A stretch of 64,000 bases of DNA from Pseudomonas sp. RC10 (GCF_038397775.1 NZ_CP151650.1:5332001-5396000); one strand, 5' to 3'; positions 51,395-61,107 are shown, counted from the first letter of the stretch. A program made the numbers and translations. The notes: generated by a model not told the origin, from the sequence alone.

Positions 51395-51468
51395 CGACCA
51401 AATCCCACCCCATCGCGTATCTAAAATAAATTCTCTTTCTTTTCAGTGAGTTAAAATGTGTCACATGC

Positions 51469-51485
51469 TTGGCATGACTCATGCT
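51469..51485 (+). promoter_or_regulatory. Sigma-54 promoter of aatJQMP
   Basis: TTGGCATGACTCATGCT, with GG and GC 12 bases apart as required for -24/-12. The predicted start is near 51496, giving a leader of about 115 bases. Confidence 0.75.
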
Positions 51486-51611
51486 CTACACTCATTCACG
51501 ATTGCTCCGATGTAGCGTGCCGCCTGAGTTGGGCCGCCGTTGTAGCGTTCTGAAACCGATAGGGCCGACCCAACACGGACCCATAAGAAAAACAAAGTCG
51601 AGGAGAAACAG

Positions 51612-52529
51612 ATGCGTATCGTTCCCCACATTCTGGGCGTTGCCATTGCTGCAGCCGCTTTGATCAGCACCCCGGTGTCCGCCGCCGAGCTGACCGGCAC
51701 TCTGAAAAAAATCAACGATTCCGGCACCATCACCCTCGGTCACCGCGACTCGTCCATTCCGTTCTCGTACATCGCTGACGCTTCCGGCAAACCTGTCGGT
51801 TACTCCCACGACATTCAGCTGGCCATCGTCGAAGCGATCAAAAAAGACCTGAACAAGCCAGATCTGAACGTCAAGTACAACCTGGTCACTTCCCAGACCC
51901 GTATCCCGCTGGTTCAGAACGGCACTGTCGACGTTGAGTGTGGTTCGACCACCAACAACGCCGAGCGCGCTCAGCAAGTCGATTTCTCCGTCGGCATCTT
52001 CGAAATCGGCACCAAGCTGCTGACCAAGGTCGGTTCGCCGTACAACGACTTCGATGACCTGAAAGGCAAGAACGTCGTGACCACCGCGGGCACCACGTCC
52101 GAGCGCATCATCAAAGCGATGAACGCTGACAAGCAGATGGGCATGAACGTCATTTCCGCCAAAGACCACGGTGAGTCCTTCCAGATGCTGGAATCGGGCC
52201 GTGCCGTTGCGTTCATGATGGACGACGCACTGCTGGCAGGCGAAATGGCCAAGGCCAAGAAGCCAACCGACTGGCACGTGACCGGCACCCCGCAATCCTA
52301 TGAAATCTACGGCTGCATGGTTCGTAAAGACGACCCGGCGTTCAAGAAAGCCGTGGACGACGCGATTGTCGGCCTCTACAAGTCGGGCGAGATCAACAAG
52401 ATCTACGACAAGTGGTTCACCCAGCCAATTCCTCCAAAAGGCCTGAACCTGAGCTTCCCGATGAGCGAAGAGCTCAAGAAGCTGATCGCCAACCCGAACG
52501 ACAAGCCAGCGCCGGACAAGAAGGCTTAA
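51612..52529 (+). CDS. aatJ: Glutamate/aspartate ABC transporter binding protein
   Basis: 305 residues with a signal peptide ending near VSAAE (residue 24). The mature part is a family 3 solute-binding protein (TITLGHRDSSIPFSYIAD, GYSHDIQLAIVEAIK, VDVECGSTTNNAERAQQVDF) of the GltI/AatJ kind that binds acidic amino acids in the periplasm. The Cys in VECGST is typical of GltI. It is first in the aatJQMP operon under a sigma-54 promoter. Confidence 0.95.
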   Translation: MRIVPHILGVAIAAAALISTPVSAAELTGTLKKINDSGTITLGHRDSSIPFSYIADASGKPVGYSHDIQLAIVEAIKKDLNKPDLNVKYNLVTSQTRIPLVQNGTVDVECGSTTNNAERAQQVDFSVGIFEIGTKLLTKVGSPYNDFDDLKGKNVVTTAGTTSERIIKAMNADKQMGMNVISAKDHGESFQMLESGRAVAFMMDDALLAGEMAKAKKPTDWHVTGTPQSYEIYGCMVRKDDPAFKKAVDDAIVGLYKSGEINKIYDKWFTQPIPPKGLNLSFPMSEELKKLIANPNDKPAPDKKA

Positions 52530-52567
52530 GCCCTTCGCTCCGCTATCACAAAAAAGATAAGCCTGAT

Positions 52568-52594
52568 TTCCGGGGACGTAATAAGTCCCCGGAA
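52568..52594 (+). terminator. Strong hairpin between aatJ and aatQ
   Basis: A 10-bp perfect stem (TTCCGGGGAC / GTCCCCGGAA) with a GTAATAA loop and no T run. It probably shields the aatJ message from decay, giving more binding protein than permease. Confidence 0.65.
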
Positions 52595-52645
52595 GCCGCT
52601 GCCATCGGCATGCGCGCATAACGATCGATCAGAGGGGAGACCCTG

Positions 52646-53392
52646 ATGAATTACAACTGGGACTGGAGCGTATTCTTCAAGTCCACTGGCGTCGGCACCG
52701 AGACCTATCTGGACTGGTATGTATCCGGTCTGGGCTGGACCATCGGCATCTCCATCGTCGCCTGGATCATCGCGTTAATCCTGGGCTCAGTGCTCGGGGT
52801 GATGCGCACGGTGCCCAATCGCATCGTGTCTTCCATCGCCACGGTTTACGTGGAAATTTTCCGTAACGTGCCACTGCTGGTGCAGCTGTTCATCTGGTAC
52901 TTCCTGGTGCCGGATCTGCTGCCTGAGAACCTGCAGGAGTGGTACAAGCAGGACCTGAACCCGACCACCTCGGCCTTTCTGAGCGTTGTCGTGTGCCTGG
53001 GTCTGTTCACCGCCGCACGGGTTTGCGAACAAGTGCGCACCGGTATCCAGGCGTTGCCTCGCGGCCAGGAATCCGCCGCACGCGCCATGGGTTTCAAACT
53101 GCCGCAGATCTACTGGAACGTGCTGCTGCCGCAGGCTTACCGGATCATCATCCCGCCGCTCACCTCCGAATTCCTCAACGTGTTCAAGAACTCGTCGGTG
53201 GCCTCGCTGATCGGTCTGATGGAATTGCTGGCCCAGACCAAACAGACCGCCGAGTTTTCCGCGAACCTGTTCGAAGCCTTCACCCTCGCCACCCTGATCT
53301 ACTTCACGCTGAACATGAGCCTGATGTTGCTCATGCGTCTGGTCGAGAAGAAAGTCGCCGTGCCGGGCCTGATCTCCGTGGGAGGTAAATAA
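52646..53392 (+). CDS. aatQ: Glutamate/aspartate ABC transporter permease
   Basis: 248 residues, GltJ-type. Hydrophobic segments and the EAA loop (SAARAMGFKLPQIYWNVLLP) are clear. The N-terminus MNYNWDWSVFF is typical. It pairs with aatM, which it overlaps at TAATG. Confidence 0.93.
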   Translation: MNYNWDWSVFFKSTGVGTETYLDWYVSGLGWTIGISIVAWIIALILGSVLGVMRTVPNRIVSSIATVYVEIFRNVPLLVQLFIWYFLVPDLLPENLQEWYKQDLNPTTSAFLSVVVCLGLFTAARVCEQVRTGIQALPRGQESAARAMGFKLPQIYWNVLLPQAYRIIIPPLTSEFLNVFKNSSVASLIGLMELLAQTKQTAEFSANLFEAFTLATLIYFTLNMSLMLLMRLVEKKVAVPGLISVGGK

Positions 53393-54057
53393 TGGACTTC
53401 TCTGGAATCATCCCCGCCATTCCAGGCATGTGGAACGGCATGGTCATGACCTTGCAGTTGATGGTGATGGGCGTGGTCGGCGGCATCATCATCGGGACCC
53501 TTCTGGCCCTGATGCGCCTGTCGTCGAGCAAACTGCTGTCGCGCATCGCTGGCGCCTACGTCAACTATTTCCGCTCGATCCCGCTGCTGCTGGTCATTAC
53601 CTGGTTCTACCTGGCGGTGCCGTTCGTGCTGCGCTGGATCACTGGGCAAGACACCCCGGTCGGCGCGTTCACCTCCTGCGTCGTGGCCTTCATGATGTTC
53701 GAGGCGGCGTACTTCTGCGAAATCGTCCGTGCCGGTGTGCAGTCGATCTCTCGCGGTCAGATGGGCGCAGCGCAAGCACTGGGCATGACTTACGGCCAGA
53801 TGATGCGCTTGATCATCCTGCCGCAAGCCTTCCGCAAGATGACCCCGCTGCTGCTGCAACAGAGCATCATCCTGTTCCAGGACACCTCGCTGGTGTACAC
53901 GGTCGGTCTGGTGGACTTCCTCAACTCGGCCCGCGCCAGTGGCGACATCATTGGTCGTTCCAATGAGTTCCTGGTCATCGCCGGTCTGGTGTATTTCACG
54001 ATCAGCTTCGCGGCCTCGCGTCTGGTCAAGCTCATGCAAAAAAGGTTAGCCGTATGA
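53392..54057 (+). CDS. aatM: Glutamate/aspartate ABC transporter permease
   Basis: 221 residues, GltK-type, with a shorter first part and EAA loop [20 protein letters not shown]. The start overlaps the aatQ stop; the GGAGG site lies inside aatQ. It overlaps aatP by 4 bp. Confidence 0.93.
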   Translation: MDFSGIIPAIPGMWNGMVMTLQLMVMGVVGGIIIGTLLALMRLSSSKLLSRIAGAYVNYFRSIPLLLVITWFYLAVPFVLRWITGQDTPVGAFTSCVVAFMMFEAAYFCEIVRAGVQSISRGQMGAAQALGMTYGQMMRLIILPQAFRKMTPLLLQQSIILFQDTSLVYTVGLVDFLNSARASGDIIGRSNEFLVIAGLVYFTISFAASRLVKLMQKRLAV

Positions 54058-54788
54058 TTTCCATCAAAAATATCAACAAGTGGTATGGGGACTTCCAGGT
54101 GCTGACCGATTGCAGCACTGAGGTCAAAAAAGGCGAAGTGATCGTGGTGTGCGGGCCTTCTGGCTCGGGCAAATCCACGCTGATCAAATGCGTCAACGCG
54201 CTCGAACCGTTCCAGAAAGGCGACATCGTGGTCGATGGCACGTCCATCGCCGACCCGAAGACCAACCTGCCGAAACTGCGTTCCCGCGTGGGTATGGTGT
54301 TCCAGCATTTCGAGCTGTTCCCGCACCTGACCATCACCGAAAACCTGACCATTGCGCAGATCAAGGTCTTGGGCCGCAGCAAGGAAGAAGCCACCAAAAA
54401 AGGCCTGGCCCTACTGGAGCGCGTCGGCTTGTCGGCTCACGCTCATAAGCACCCTGGCCAACTGTCCGGCGGCCAGCAGCAACGCGTGGCGATTGCCCGT
54501 GCGCTGGCGATGGACCCGGTGGTGATGCTGTTCGACGAACCGACCTCCGCCCTCGACCCTGAAATGGTCAACGAAGTGTTGGACGTGATGGTGCAGCTCG
54601 CTCACGAAGGCATGACCATGATGTGCGTGACCCACGAAATGGGCTTCGCTCGCAAAGTGGCCGACCGCGTGATCTTCATGGACAAGGGCCAGATCATCGA
54701 AGACTGCGTCAAGGACGAATTCTTCGGCGACGTCAGCGCCCGTTCCGAACGCGCTCAGCACTTCCTGAACAAAATCCTGCAGCACTAA
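54054..54788 (+). CDS. aatP: Glutamate/aspartate ABC transporter ATP-binding protein
   Basis: 244 residues, GltL-type. Walker [10 protein letters not shown], signature [17 protein letters not shown], Walker [13 protein letters not shown], and the H-loop CVTHEMGFA. It energises AatQM. The start overlaps the aatM stop. Together with the sensor and regulator genes downstream it forms the acidic amino-acid uptake locus. Confidence 0.95.
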   Translation: MISIKNINKWYGDFQVLTDCSTEVKKGEVIVVCGPSGSGKSTLIKCVNALEPFQKGDIVVDGTSIADPKTNLPKLRSRVGMVFQHFELFPHLTITENLTIAQIKVLGRSKEEATKKGLALLERVGLSAHAHKHPGQLSGGQQQRVAIARALAMDPVVMLFDEPTSALDPEMVNEVLDVMVQLAHEGMTMMCVTHEMGFARKVADRVIFMDKGQIIEDCVKDEFFGDVSARSERAQHFLNKILQH

Positions 54789-54892
54789 CCGAATCTGCCT
54801 CACGAGGGCAACGCCCCAAAAGGGCAAAAAACCACTGGCTGTCGGTGTCGCTATCAATGACACGGGCAGCTGGTCGGTCCAGGACGACTGTG

Positions 54893-56785
54893 ATGAAATG
54901 CGATCCACCTCTTAGCGCGCCGCCATCACTTGCCGTGAAACCCCGCCTGATACGCCACCTGCTTCTGCCGCCGCTGATCATTCTGCTGATGATCGCGCTC
55001 GGCTACGTCACCTATCTGTACAGCGAAAAGAACGCCATCAAGGCCCTCGGCGAAAACGGCGAACGGCAGCTCGAACTGCACGCCCGCACCGTCGAAAGCG
55101 AAATCAACAAATACAACTACCTGCCCAGCGTGCTGGAGCTCGAATCCAATGTCTCGGACCTGCTCAACGACCCGTCGCCGGAGTTGCGCTCGAAGGTCAA
55201 CGATTACCTCGAAGGCCTGAATCGCCGCAGCCGCAGCCGCGCGATCTACGTCCTCGACACCACCGGCCGCGTGCTGGCCACCAGCAACTGGCGCGACGCC
55301 GACAGCTACCTCGGCGAAGACCTGTCGTTCCGCGCCTATTATCAGGACGCGATTCGCGGGTTGCCGGGCCGCTTCTACGGCATCGGCAGCACCACCGGGG
55401 AGCCGGGTTACTACCTCGCCCACGGGCTGGAAGAGAAAGGCAAGATCATCGGCGTGGCCGTGATCAAAGTGCGCCTCGAAGCGCTGGAAGAGCGCTGGCA
55501 ACGGGCGCGTCTGGAAGCCTTCGTCAGCGATGAAAACGGCATCATCATTCTGTCCAGCGACCCGGCGCGACGACTGAAATCGGTTCGCCCCCTGACCCCG
55601 CAAATCAAGGAGCGGCTGGCGCGCAGCCTGCAATATTACTGGTGGCCGCTCAACGAGCTGGTGCCGCTGGAACGCGAGCTGATCTCGGACGGGGTAGAGA
55701 AGTTGACCTTCCCGGCCAACGTCAGCGTCGACCACGAACACACGGCCGTCAGCTACCTCGCGCAAACCCGGGACCTGGCCGACACGCCGTGGCACCTGAC
55801 GCTGCTGACTCCGCTGGAGGATTTGCGGCGTGAAGCGGCCAATCAAGGCATGCTGGTGGCCGTGGCCTGCGCGCTGGCGATGTTTTTGCTGATCGCCTGG
55901 AACGAGCGGCGCAAGGTGATTTCGACCCGCCTCGCGGCCCGTGAAGCGCTGGAAGAAGCCAACAACGAACTGGAACGTCGGATTACCGAACGCACCGCCG
56001 ACCTGCGCGCCAGCAACGAACGCCTCAAGGGTCAGATTCGCGAGCGGCGTCAGGCCGAAGAAACCTTGCGACAGGCCCAGGACGAATTGGTGCAGGCGGG
56101 CAAACTCGCGGCCATCGGGCAGATGTCCACCAGCATCGCCCACGAACTCAATCAGCCGCTGGCCGCTCTGCGTACGTTGTCCGGGAACACGGTGCGGTTC
56201 ATCGAACGCGGTGCGCTGGATACGGCGAGCACCAACCTGCGCACGATCAACGATCTGGTCGATCGCATGGGCCGCATCACCGCCAGCCTGCGCGCTTTTG
56301 CCCGACGCGGGGAAGACAAGGGCCAGGCCTCGCTGGCCAAAGCGGTGGATGCGTCATTGCAGGTGCTCGGCGGACGTCTGGAAAACAGCGCGCTGGAATT
56401 GCATCAGGCCTTCGACGACGTCGAACTCGCCATCGACCAGACGCGGCTGGAGCAGATTCTGGTCAACCTGATTGGCAACGCGCTGGACGCCATGCAGGCG
56501 CAACCGCTGCCGGTGCTGTGGCTGCAAGGCGACCTGTGCGAAGGCCGTTACCGCCTGCGCGTGCGCGACAACGGTCACGGGATCGACGCCGAAGCGCGCA
56601 AGCACCTGTTCGAACCGTTTTTCACCACCAAGCCCGGCGAACAAGGGCTGGGGCTGGGCTTGACCCTCTCCGCCAGCCTCGCAGCCGCCGCCGGGGGCAG
56701 CTTGAACGCCGAAGACCCGGCGGAAGGCGGCACGATGTTTGTGTTGGTGTTGCCATTGGTGGACGGTGGGGCGGCGAAGGTATGA
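54893..56785 (+). CDS. aauS: DctB-like sensor histidine kinase AauS
   Basis: 630 residues from the ATG at 54893 (AGGA upstream); the frame is open further back into aatP but not coding. Two membrane helices at about 19-41 and 320-340 enclose a double-PAS periplasmic sensor domain (YVLDTTGRVLATSNWRDAD, YYLAHGLEEKGKIIGVAVIK). A coiled coil leads to the H box SIAHELNQP (His417), then N (NLIGNALDAM), DNGHGID, FEPFFTTKPG and GLGLGLTLS. It senses acidic amino acids or related acids. Next to aatP, as in the P. putida/P. aeruginosa aau loci. Confidence 0.92.
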   Translation: MKCDPPLSAPPSLAVKPRLIRHLLLPPLIILLMIALGYVTYLYSEKNAIKALGENGERQLELHARTVESEINKYNYLPSVLELESNVSDLLNDPSPELRSKVNDYLEGLNRRSRSRAIYVLDTTGRVLATSNWRDADSYLGEDLSFRAYYQDAIRGLPGRFYGIGSTTGEPGYYLAHGLEEKGKIIGVAVIKVRLEALEERWQRARLEAFVSDENGIIILSSDPARRLKSVRPLTPQIKERLARSLQYYWWPLNELVPLERELISDGVEKLTFPANVSVDHEHTAVSYLAQTRDLADTPWHLTLLTPLEDLRREAANQGMLVAVACALAMFLLIAWNERRKVISTRLAAREALEEANNELERRITERTADLRASNERLKGQIRERRQAEETLRQAQDELVQAGKLAAIGQMSTSIAHELNQPLAALRTLSGNTVRFIERGALDTASTNLRTINDLVDRMGRITASLRAFARRGEDKGQASLAKAVDASLQVLGGRLENSALELHQAFDDVELAIDQTRLEQILVNLIGNALDAMQAQPLPVLWLQGDLCEGRYRLRVRDNGHGIDAEARKHLFEPFFTTKPGEQGLGLGLTLSASLAAAAGGSLNAEDPAEGGTMFVLVLPLVDGGAAKV

Positions 56786-56818
56786 CGTACTTTTCGGACA
56801 TTATCGTCGGCCGAAAAA

Positions 56819-56884
56819 AGTTCGCGGATGAATCCGCTCCCACAGCGGCATGCGTTCTGTCTGTGGGAGCGAGTTCATTCGCGA
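56819..56884. repeat. REP pair in back-to-back arrangement between aauS and aauR
   Basis: TTCGCGGATGAATCCGCTCC is followed, 16 bases later, by CTGTGGGAGCGAGTTCATTC. The arms are inverted relative to the usual REPIN order (outward ends face each other), and both are diverged. Confidence 0.75.
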
Positions 56885-56915
56885 TGAAGGCAACGCTGAC
56901 GCATTGGATTTGCAC

Positions 56916-58241
56916 ATGAACACTGAACTGACCGTCCTCATCGTCGAAGATGACCCCCACGTCCTGCTCGGCTGCCAGCAGGCACTCGCACTGGAAGACA
57001 TCCACAGCCAGGGCGTGGGCAGTGCCGAAGAGGCGTTGGCGATGGTGGGCGACAACTTTGCCGGGATCGTCATCAGCGACATTCGTTTGCCAGGCATCGA
57101 CGGGCTGGAATTGCTCAAGCGCCTGAAAGAACGCGACCGCAGCCTGCCGGTGGTGCTGATCACCGGCCACGGCGATGTGTCGATGGCGGTCGGTGCCATG
57201 CGCGACGGTGCCTACGACTTCATGGAAAAACCCTTCTCCCCCGAGCGGCTGGTGGACGTCGCACGCCGCGCCCTGGAACACCGCGGGCTTGCGCGGGAAG
57301 TCTCATCGCTGCGTCGGCAACTGGCCGAACGCGACTCGCTGGAAGGCAAGATCATCGGTCGCTCACCGGCCATGCAGAACCTGCGCGCGCTGATCACCAA
57401 CGTCGCGGACACCTCAGCCAACGTGTTGATCGAAGGTGAAACCGGCACGGGCAAGGAACTGGTCGCCCGCTGCCTCCACGACTTCAGCCGGCGGCACTCC
57501 AATCAGTTCGTCGCGCTGAACTGTGGTGGGCTGCCGGAGAACCTGTTCGAAAGCGAAATTTTCGGCCACGAAGCCAACGCCTTCACCGGCGCGGGCAAAC
57601 GGCGCATTGGCAAGATTGAGCACGCCCACAACGGCACGCTGTTTCTCGATGAAGTGGAAAGCATGCCGATCAACCTGCAGATCAAATTGCTGCGGGTGTT
57701 GCAGGAACGCACGCTGGAGCGCCTCGGTTCGAACCAGAGTGTCGCGGTGGATTGCCGGGTGATCGCGGCGACCAAATCCGACCTCAATGAGCTGAGCAAG
57801 GCCAGCCAGTTTCGCAGCGACCTGTATTACCGCCTTAACGTGGTGACCCTGGAATTGCCACCGTTGCGTGAGCGTCGCGAAGACATCCTGCAATTGTTCG
57901 AACACTTTCTGCAGCTCTCGTCCCTGCGCTTCGACCGCGAGCCGCCGCAACTGGACCCGCACACCGTTTCCGCTCTGATGAGCCACGACTGGCCGGGCAA
58001 CGTGCGAGAACTGCGCAACGTCGCCGAGCGTTATGCCTTGGGGCTGCCAGCGTTCAAGAAAACCGGCGTCGCGGCCCTGAGCCAGAGCCTGGGGTTTTCC
58101 GAGGCGGTGGAAGCCTTCGAAAAAAACCTGCTCAGCGAGGCCTTGCTGCGCAGCGGCGGCAATCTCAGTCAGGCGAGCCAGGAACTGGGCATGGCCAAGA
58201 CCACGCTGTTCGACAAGGTGAAGAAATACGGGTTGGGGTGA
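56916..58241 (+). CDS. aauR: Sigma-54-dependent response regulator AauR
   Basis: 441 residues from the ATG at 56916. Receiver domain with DD at 12-13 and phosphoacceptor Asp55 (VISDIRLPG); AAA+ domain with Walker A GETGTGKE and Walker B-like LFLDEVE; and a Fis-type HTH at the C-terminus (GNLSQASQELGMAKTTLFDK). The sigma-54 contact loop reads NAFTGA (221-226) rather than the canonical GAFTGA. It is expected to bind the two TTCGG-n4-CCGAA sites upstream of aatJ and act on the sigma-54 promoter there. Confidence 0.93.
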   Translation: MNTELTVLIVEDDPHVLLGCQQALALEDIHSQGVGSAEEALAMVGDNFAGIVISDIRLPGIDGLELLKRLKERDRSLPVVLITGHGDVSMAVGAMRDGAYDFMEKPFSPERLVDVARRALEHRGLAREVSSLRRQLAERDSLEGKIIGRSPAMQNLRALITNVADTSANVLIEGETGTGKELVARCLHDFSRRHSNQFVALNCGGLPENLFESEIFGHEANAFTGAGKRRIGKIEHAHNGTLFLDEVESMPINLQIKLLRVLQERTLERLGSNQSVAVDCRVIAATKSDLNELSKASQFRSDLYYRLNVVTLELPPLRERREDILQLFEHFLQLSSLRFDREPPQLDPHTVSALMSHDWPGNVRELRNVAERYALGLPAFKKTGVAALSQSLGFSEAVEAFEKNLLSEALLRSGGNLSQASQELGMAKTTLFDKVKKYGLG

Positions 58242-58289
58242 GATACGCGTTCGTTGCAGGAACGTGGCTGGGGTTGAGGTACGCGGTCT

Positions 58290-58425
58290 CTGTAGGAGCG
58301 TGGCTTGTCCCGCGATCTGCTGCGCAGCGGCAGCAAAACCGATGACTCGGTACACCTGAAAGACCGCGTGCTCAGATTCTACGGCCGGTTCCCGACCGAG
58401 CGCGGGACAAGCCACGCTCCTACAG
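58290..58425. repeat. REPIN with long spacer (GTAGGAGCGTGGCTTGTCCC class)
   Basis: Arms CTGTAGGAGCGTGGCTTGTC and the inverse, about 90 bp apart. This is a third REP sequence class in the window. Confidence 0.88.
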
Positions 58426-58481
58426 ATGGCGATCCCGCGATTGCGTCAGTCCGGGCGCCCAAGCGGGCCCCATCCAACGCA

Positions 58482-58505
58482 ATCGCGGTCAAGCGCGCTC
58501 CTACA
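58482..58505. repeat. Single REP, fourth variant
   Basis: ATCGCGGTCAAGCGCGCTCC followed by TACA; only one arm is present. The gap 58242-58635 is otherwise featureless to me. Confidence 0.6.
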
Positions 58506-58635
58506 AGGCATACGTTTCCCCAGGCCTGTTCAGCCCCCATTCAACCCCTTGGCCCACCCTTTGCACTTCCCCTGAAAGGCCCGCCCGGCCGGTGTTCATG
58601 ACCATGAACCCGGTGTCAGGGGCGGCATTTCTGGG

Positions 58636-59568
58636 GTGAAGGCAACCTTGAACATTCTCGATCTCGATCACAGCCTGACGCAGCAGGCGCCGATCAAGGA
58701 GCGACTGCATGACGGCCGGGCGATACGCTTGGATTTGCTGGCGTTAGGGCCGGTGTTGCGGCTCTGGTCCACGGAAACCCATTACCAACGTTTTGCCGGG
58801 CACCTGAGCCATCGTGCGCGACCGCTGGGCAATCGGCCGGAAATCTTCTTCGTCGGCTCCGGTGACTATCACCACCTGACCACTGCCCTGCTCGCCGATC
58901 TCCCCGAGCCGATCACACTGATCCACTTCGACAATCACCCGGACTGGGTGCATTTCGCCCCCCGGCGCCACTGCGGGTCCTGGGTCAACCGGGCGCTGAA
59001 GCTGCCCAATGTCAGACGCATCATCACCCTCGGGCCGTGCAGCGACGACCTGCAAAGCCCACAGCTCAAGGGCGGCAACCTCGGGGCATTGAAGCGCGGC
59101 GATCTGCAGCTGTTTCCGTGGCGCCATCCGCCCTCGAAAGTCTGGGGCAAGATCGGCGACGGCCCCGGACATCGGCAGATGGACGGCCACTTGCACTGGC
59201 ACAACCTGGCCGATGTGGACTGGCCGGTTTTCCTCGAACAACTGGTGGCGAGCCTGCCCACCGACGCCGTGTGGATCACCATCGACAAAGACGTGCTGGC
59301 CAGCGAAGACGCTGCGACCAATTGGGACCAAGGCGGCATGCGCCTCACCCATTTGCTCGACGCGATTCGTGCCCTGGCCGCGCAAACACGGGTGTTGGGG
59401 ATCGATGTCTGCGGCGAGTTCGCCCCGCCCGCGTTCAGCAATCCGCTCAAACGCTGGGAGGCAAAATCCGATCAGCCACCTGCCGAACGCTGGAGCGACG
59501 CGGACATTGCGCGCAACGCCGAGACCAATGCGGCATTGATCACACTGTTCGAGGAGCTGTTTCCATGA
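58636..59568 (+). CDS. Arginase/ureohydrolase-fold protein of unknown substrate
   Basis: 310 residues from the GTG at 58636, or 306 from a TTG at 58648 that has the better AAGG site. The metal motifs of the arginase family are altered but recognisable: GSGDYHH, HFDNHPDW (DxHxD position) and TIDKDVL (DxD). Substrate-loop sequences differ from arginase, agmatinase and formiminoglutamase, so the substrate may be a modified or larger guanidino/amide compound. It is first in an operon with ATGA overlap to the next gene. No activity can be assigned. Confidence 0.75.
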   Translation: MKATLNILDLDHSLTQQAPIKERLHDGRAIRLDLLALGPVLRLWSTETHYQRFAGHLSHRARPLGNRPEIFFVGSGDYHHLTTALLADLPEPITLIHFDNHPDWVHFAPRRHCGSWVNRALKLPNVRRIITLGPCSDDLQSPQLKGGNLGALKRGDLQLFPWRHPPSKVWGKIGDGPGHRQMDGHLHWHNLADVDWPVFLEQLVASLPTDAVWITIDKDVLASEDAATNWDQGGMRLTHLLDAIRALAAQTRVLGIDVCGEFAPPAFSNPLKRWEAKSDQPPAERWSDADIARNAETNAALITLFEELFP

Positions 59569-59939
59569 CCCCGACTGTGGTGCTGCTGACGGCGTTTTCG
59601 ATCCTGCTGGACGTGATCGGCCAACTGGCGTTCAAGATCGGCCTGGATCGTCTGCCCGCGCAAGAAGGCGGGTTTCGCCTGCGCAGTTTCTGGGTGCAGA
59701 TCGCGGGCGCGCCGATGCTCTGGTTCGGCGTCGGCGCTTATGTGGTCGAGTTCATCACCTGGCTGTTCGTGCTGTCCCTGGCGCCGCTCAGCCTGGTGTT
59801 TCCGGCGGCGAGCCTGAGTTACGTGGGCGTGGTGCTGGGTGGGCGGCTGGTCCTCGGCGAGCGGGTCAGCCGCCGTCGCTGGCTCGGCACGCTGGTCATC
59901 ACGGCGGGCGTCATGTTGGTGTGCGCCACAGGCGCGTGA
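59565..59939 (+). CDS. Small four-helix transporter subunit (SMR/EamA-like), first of a pair
   Basis: 124 residues, four membrane helices (VVLLTAFSILLDVIGQLAFK, MLWFGVGAYVVEFITWLFVL, LAPLSLVFPAASLSYVGVVL, WLGTLVITAGVMLVC). Size and pattern match small multidrug resistance-type or ArnE/ArnF-type subunits, which work as dimers. ATG overlaps the arginase-fold gene stop. The second subunit is at 61100. Confidence 0.8.
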   Translation: MTPTVVLLTAFSILLDVIGQLAFKIGLDRLPAQEGGFRLRSFWVQIAGAPMLWFGVGAYVVEFITWLFVLSLAPLSLVFPAASLSYVGVVLGGRLVLGERVSRRRWLGTLVITAGVMLVCATGA

Positions 59940-59946
59940 GGTGGTC

Positions 59947-61107
59947 ATGACACACATTCAATTCATTCCCGAACAGGCCTCTGCGATCACGTTGAGCGAC
60001 CGCTCGGCGTTAAGCGTCGAGGTCAGTCACAGCATCCACCGGGTCAGCCGCAGCGAGTGGGCACAGCTCGACAGCGACCCGCTGGAAGGCTACGACTATT
60101 ACGCGGCCATTGAAGACAGCGGACTGCCCGGCATCGAGCCGCGCTATTTCATGATTCGCGACGGCCAGCGACTGATCGCGGTAGCACCGGCGTATCGCGA
60201 CCGGTTGAAGCTGAGTCACCTGCTGGACGGCGTGCTCGTCAGATTGCTCGGCCATTTTTCAGTGCCGATTCTGGCAGTGGGTTCGCCGGTCACCGAGACC
60301 TGCTCCATCGCCTGCGCCCCGGACTGGCTGGCGCGCACGCCCGAGATTCTGCAGGTTCTGATCGACGCGCTGCATCGGCAATCACGTCTGGAAGGCACGT
60401 GGCTGTACCTGTTCAAGGACGTGGCCGAAGAGCGCGTGACGCTGCGCAGCGCTCTGGAACATCTGGATTTCGTTCGCGTGGCGGGGATGCCGAGAACCTC
60501 GCTCCCATTACCGTTCACAGGGCTGGAAGGCTATCTCGCCAGCTTGAGCCGGATAATTCGCAAGGGCCTGAAACGCAAGCTCAAGGCGCCGTCGAACCTG
60601 CGCATCGAGGCGCGACAACATCAGGTGGAAGACGTGATCGAGCGCATGCTGGCGCTGTACGCCGACACCGTGGCACGCAGTGGCGAGGAGATCGAACCGC
60701 TGACCGCCGACTATTTCCGCGCCGTGCTCGCCAAGCTGGGCGAGCGCGCGACCTGCTACCTGTTCTGGTCCGACGACACGCTGATCGGCTTCAATCTGCT
60801 GTTAGGGGATGGCGCGCGACAGATCGACAAGGTCTTCGCCTCCGAAGGTGCCGCCGCCCGCGAACATAACCTCTACCACCGCACTTGGCTGGCCCACGTG
60901 CAGCGCTGCATCGAACACGGCATCCCGGCGTTCGAGGCGAGTCAGGCGGCGTATGGCGAGAAGCTGCGGCTGGGCTGCCAACTGCTGGGTAACGATCATT
61001 ACGTCCGCCACCGCCGCCTGTGGGTCACCCGTGTACTGGGGTGGCTGCTGCGCAAGGCCGGGCTGGATCAATCGACTGTGGTCATCAGGAATACCGACGA
61101 TGAGTGA
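59947..61107 (+). CDS. GNAT/FemAB-like acyltransferase
   Basis: 386 residues. The N-terminal half contains a degenerate acyltransferase fold; the C-terminal half (YADTVARSGEEIEPLTADYF, LFWSDDTLIGFNLLLGD, KVFASEGAAAREHNLYHRTW, AFEASQAAYGEKLRLGCQLL) matches the BioF2-like/peptidogalycan acyltransferase family related to FemAB. GAGG lies just upstream; it starts 7 bp after the first SMR gene and overlaps the second by 8 bp. It likely aminoacylates or acylates the substrate that the two SMR-like subunits move. Confidence 0.75.
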   Translation: MTHIQFIPEQASAITLSDRSALSVEVSHSIHRVSRSEWAQLDSDPLEGYDYYAAIEDSGLPGIEPRYFMIRDGQRLIAVAPAYRDRLKLSHLLDGVLVRLLGHFSVPILAVGSPVTETCSIACAPDWLARTPEILQVLIDALHRQSRLEGTWLYLFKDVAEERVTLRSALEHLDFVRVAGMPRTSLPLPFTGLEGYLASLSRIIRKGLKRKLKAPSNLRIEARQHQVEDVIERMLALYADTVARSGEEIEPLTADYFRAVLAKLGERATCYLFWSDDTLIGFNLLLGDGARQIDKVFASEGAAAREHNLYHRTWLAHVQRCIEHGIPAFEASQAAYGEKLRLGCQLLGNDHYVRHRRLWVTRVLGWLLRKAGLDQSTVVIRNTDDE

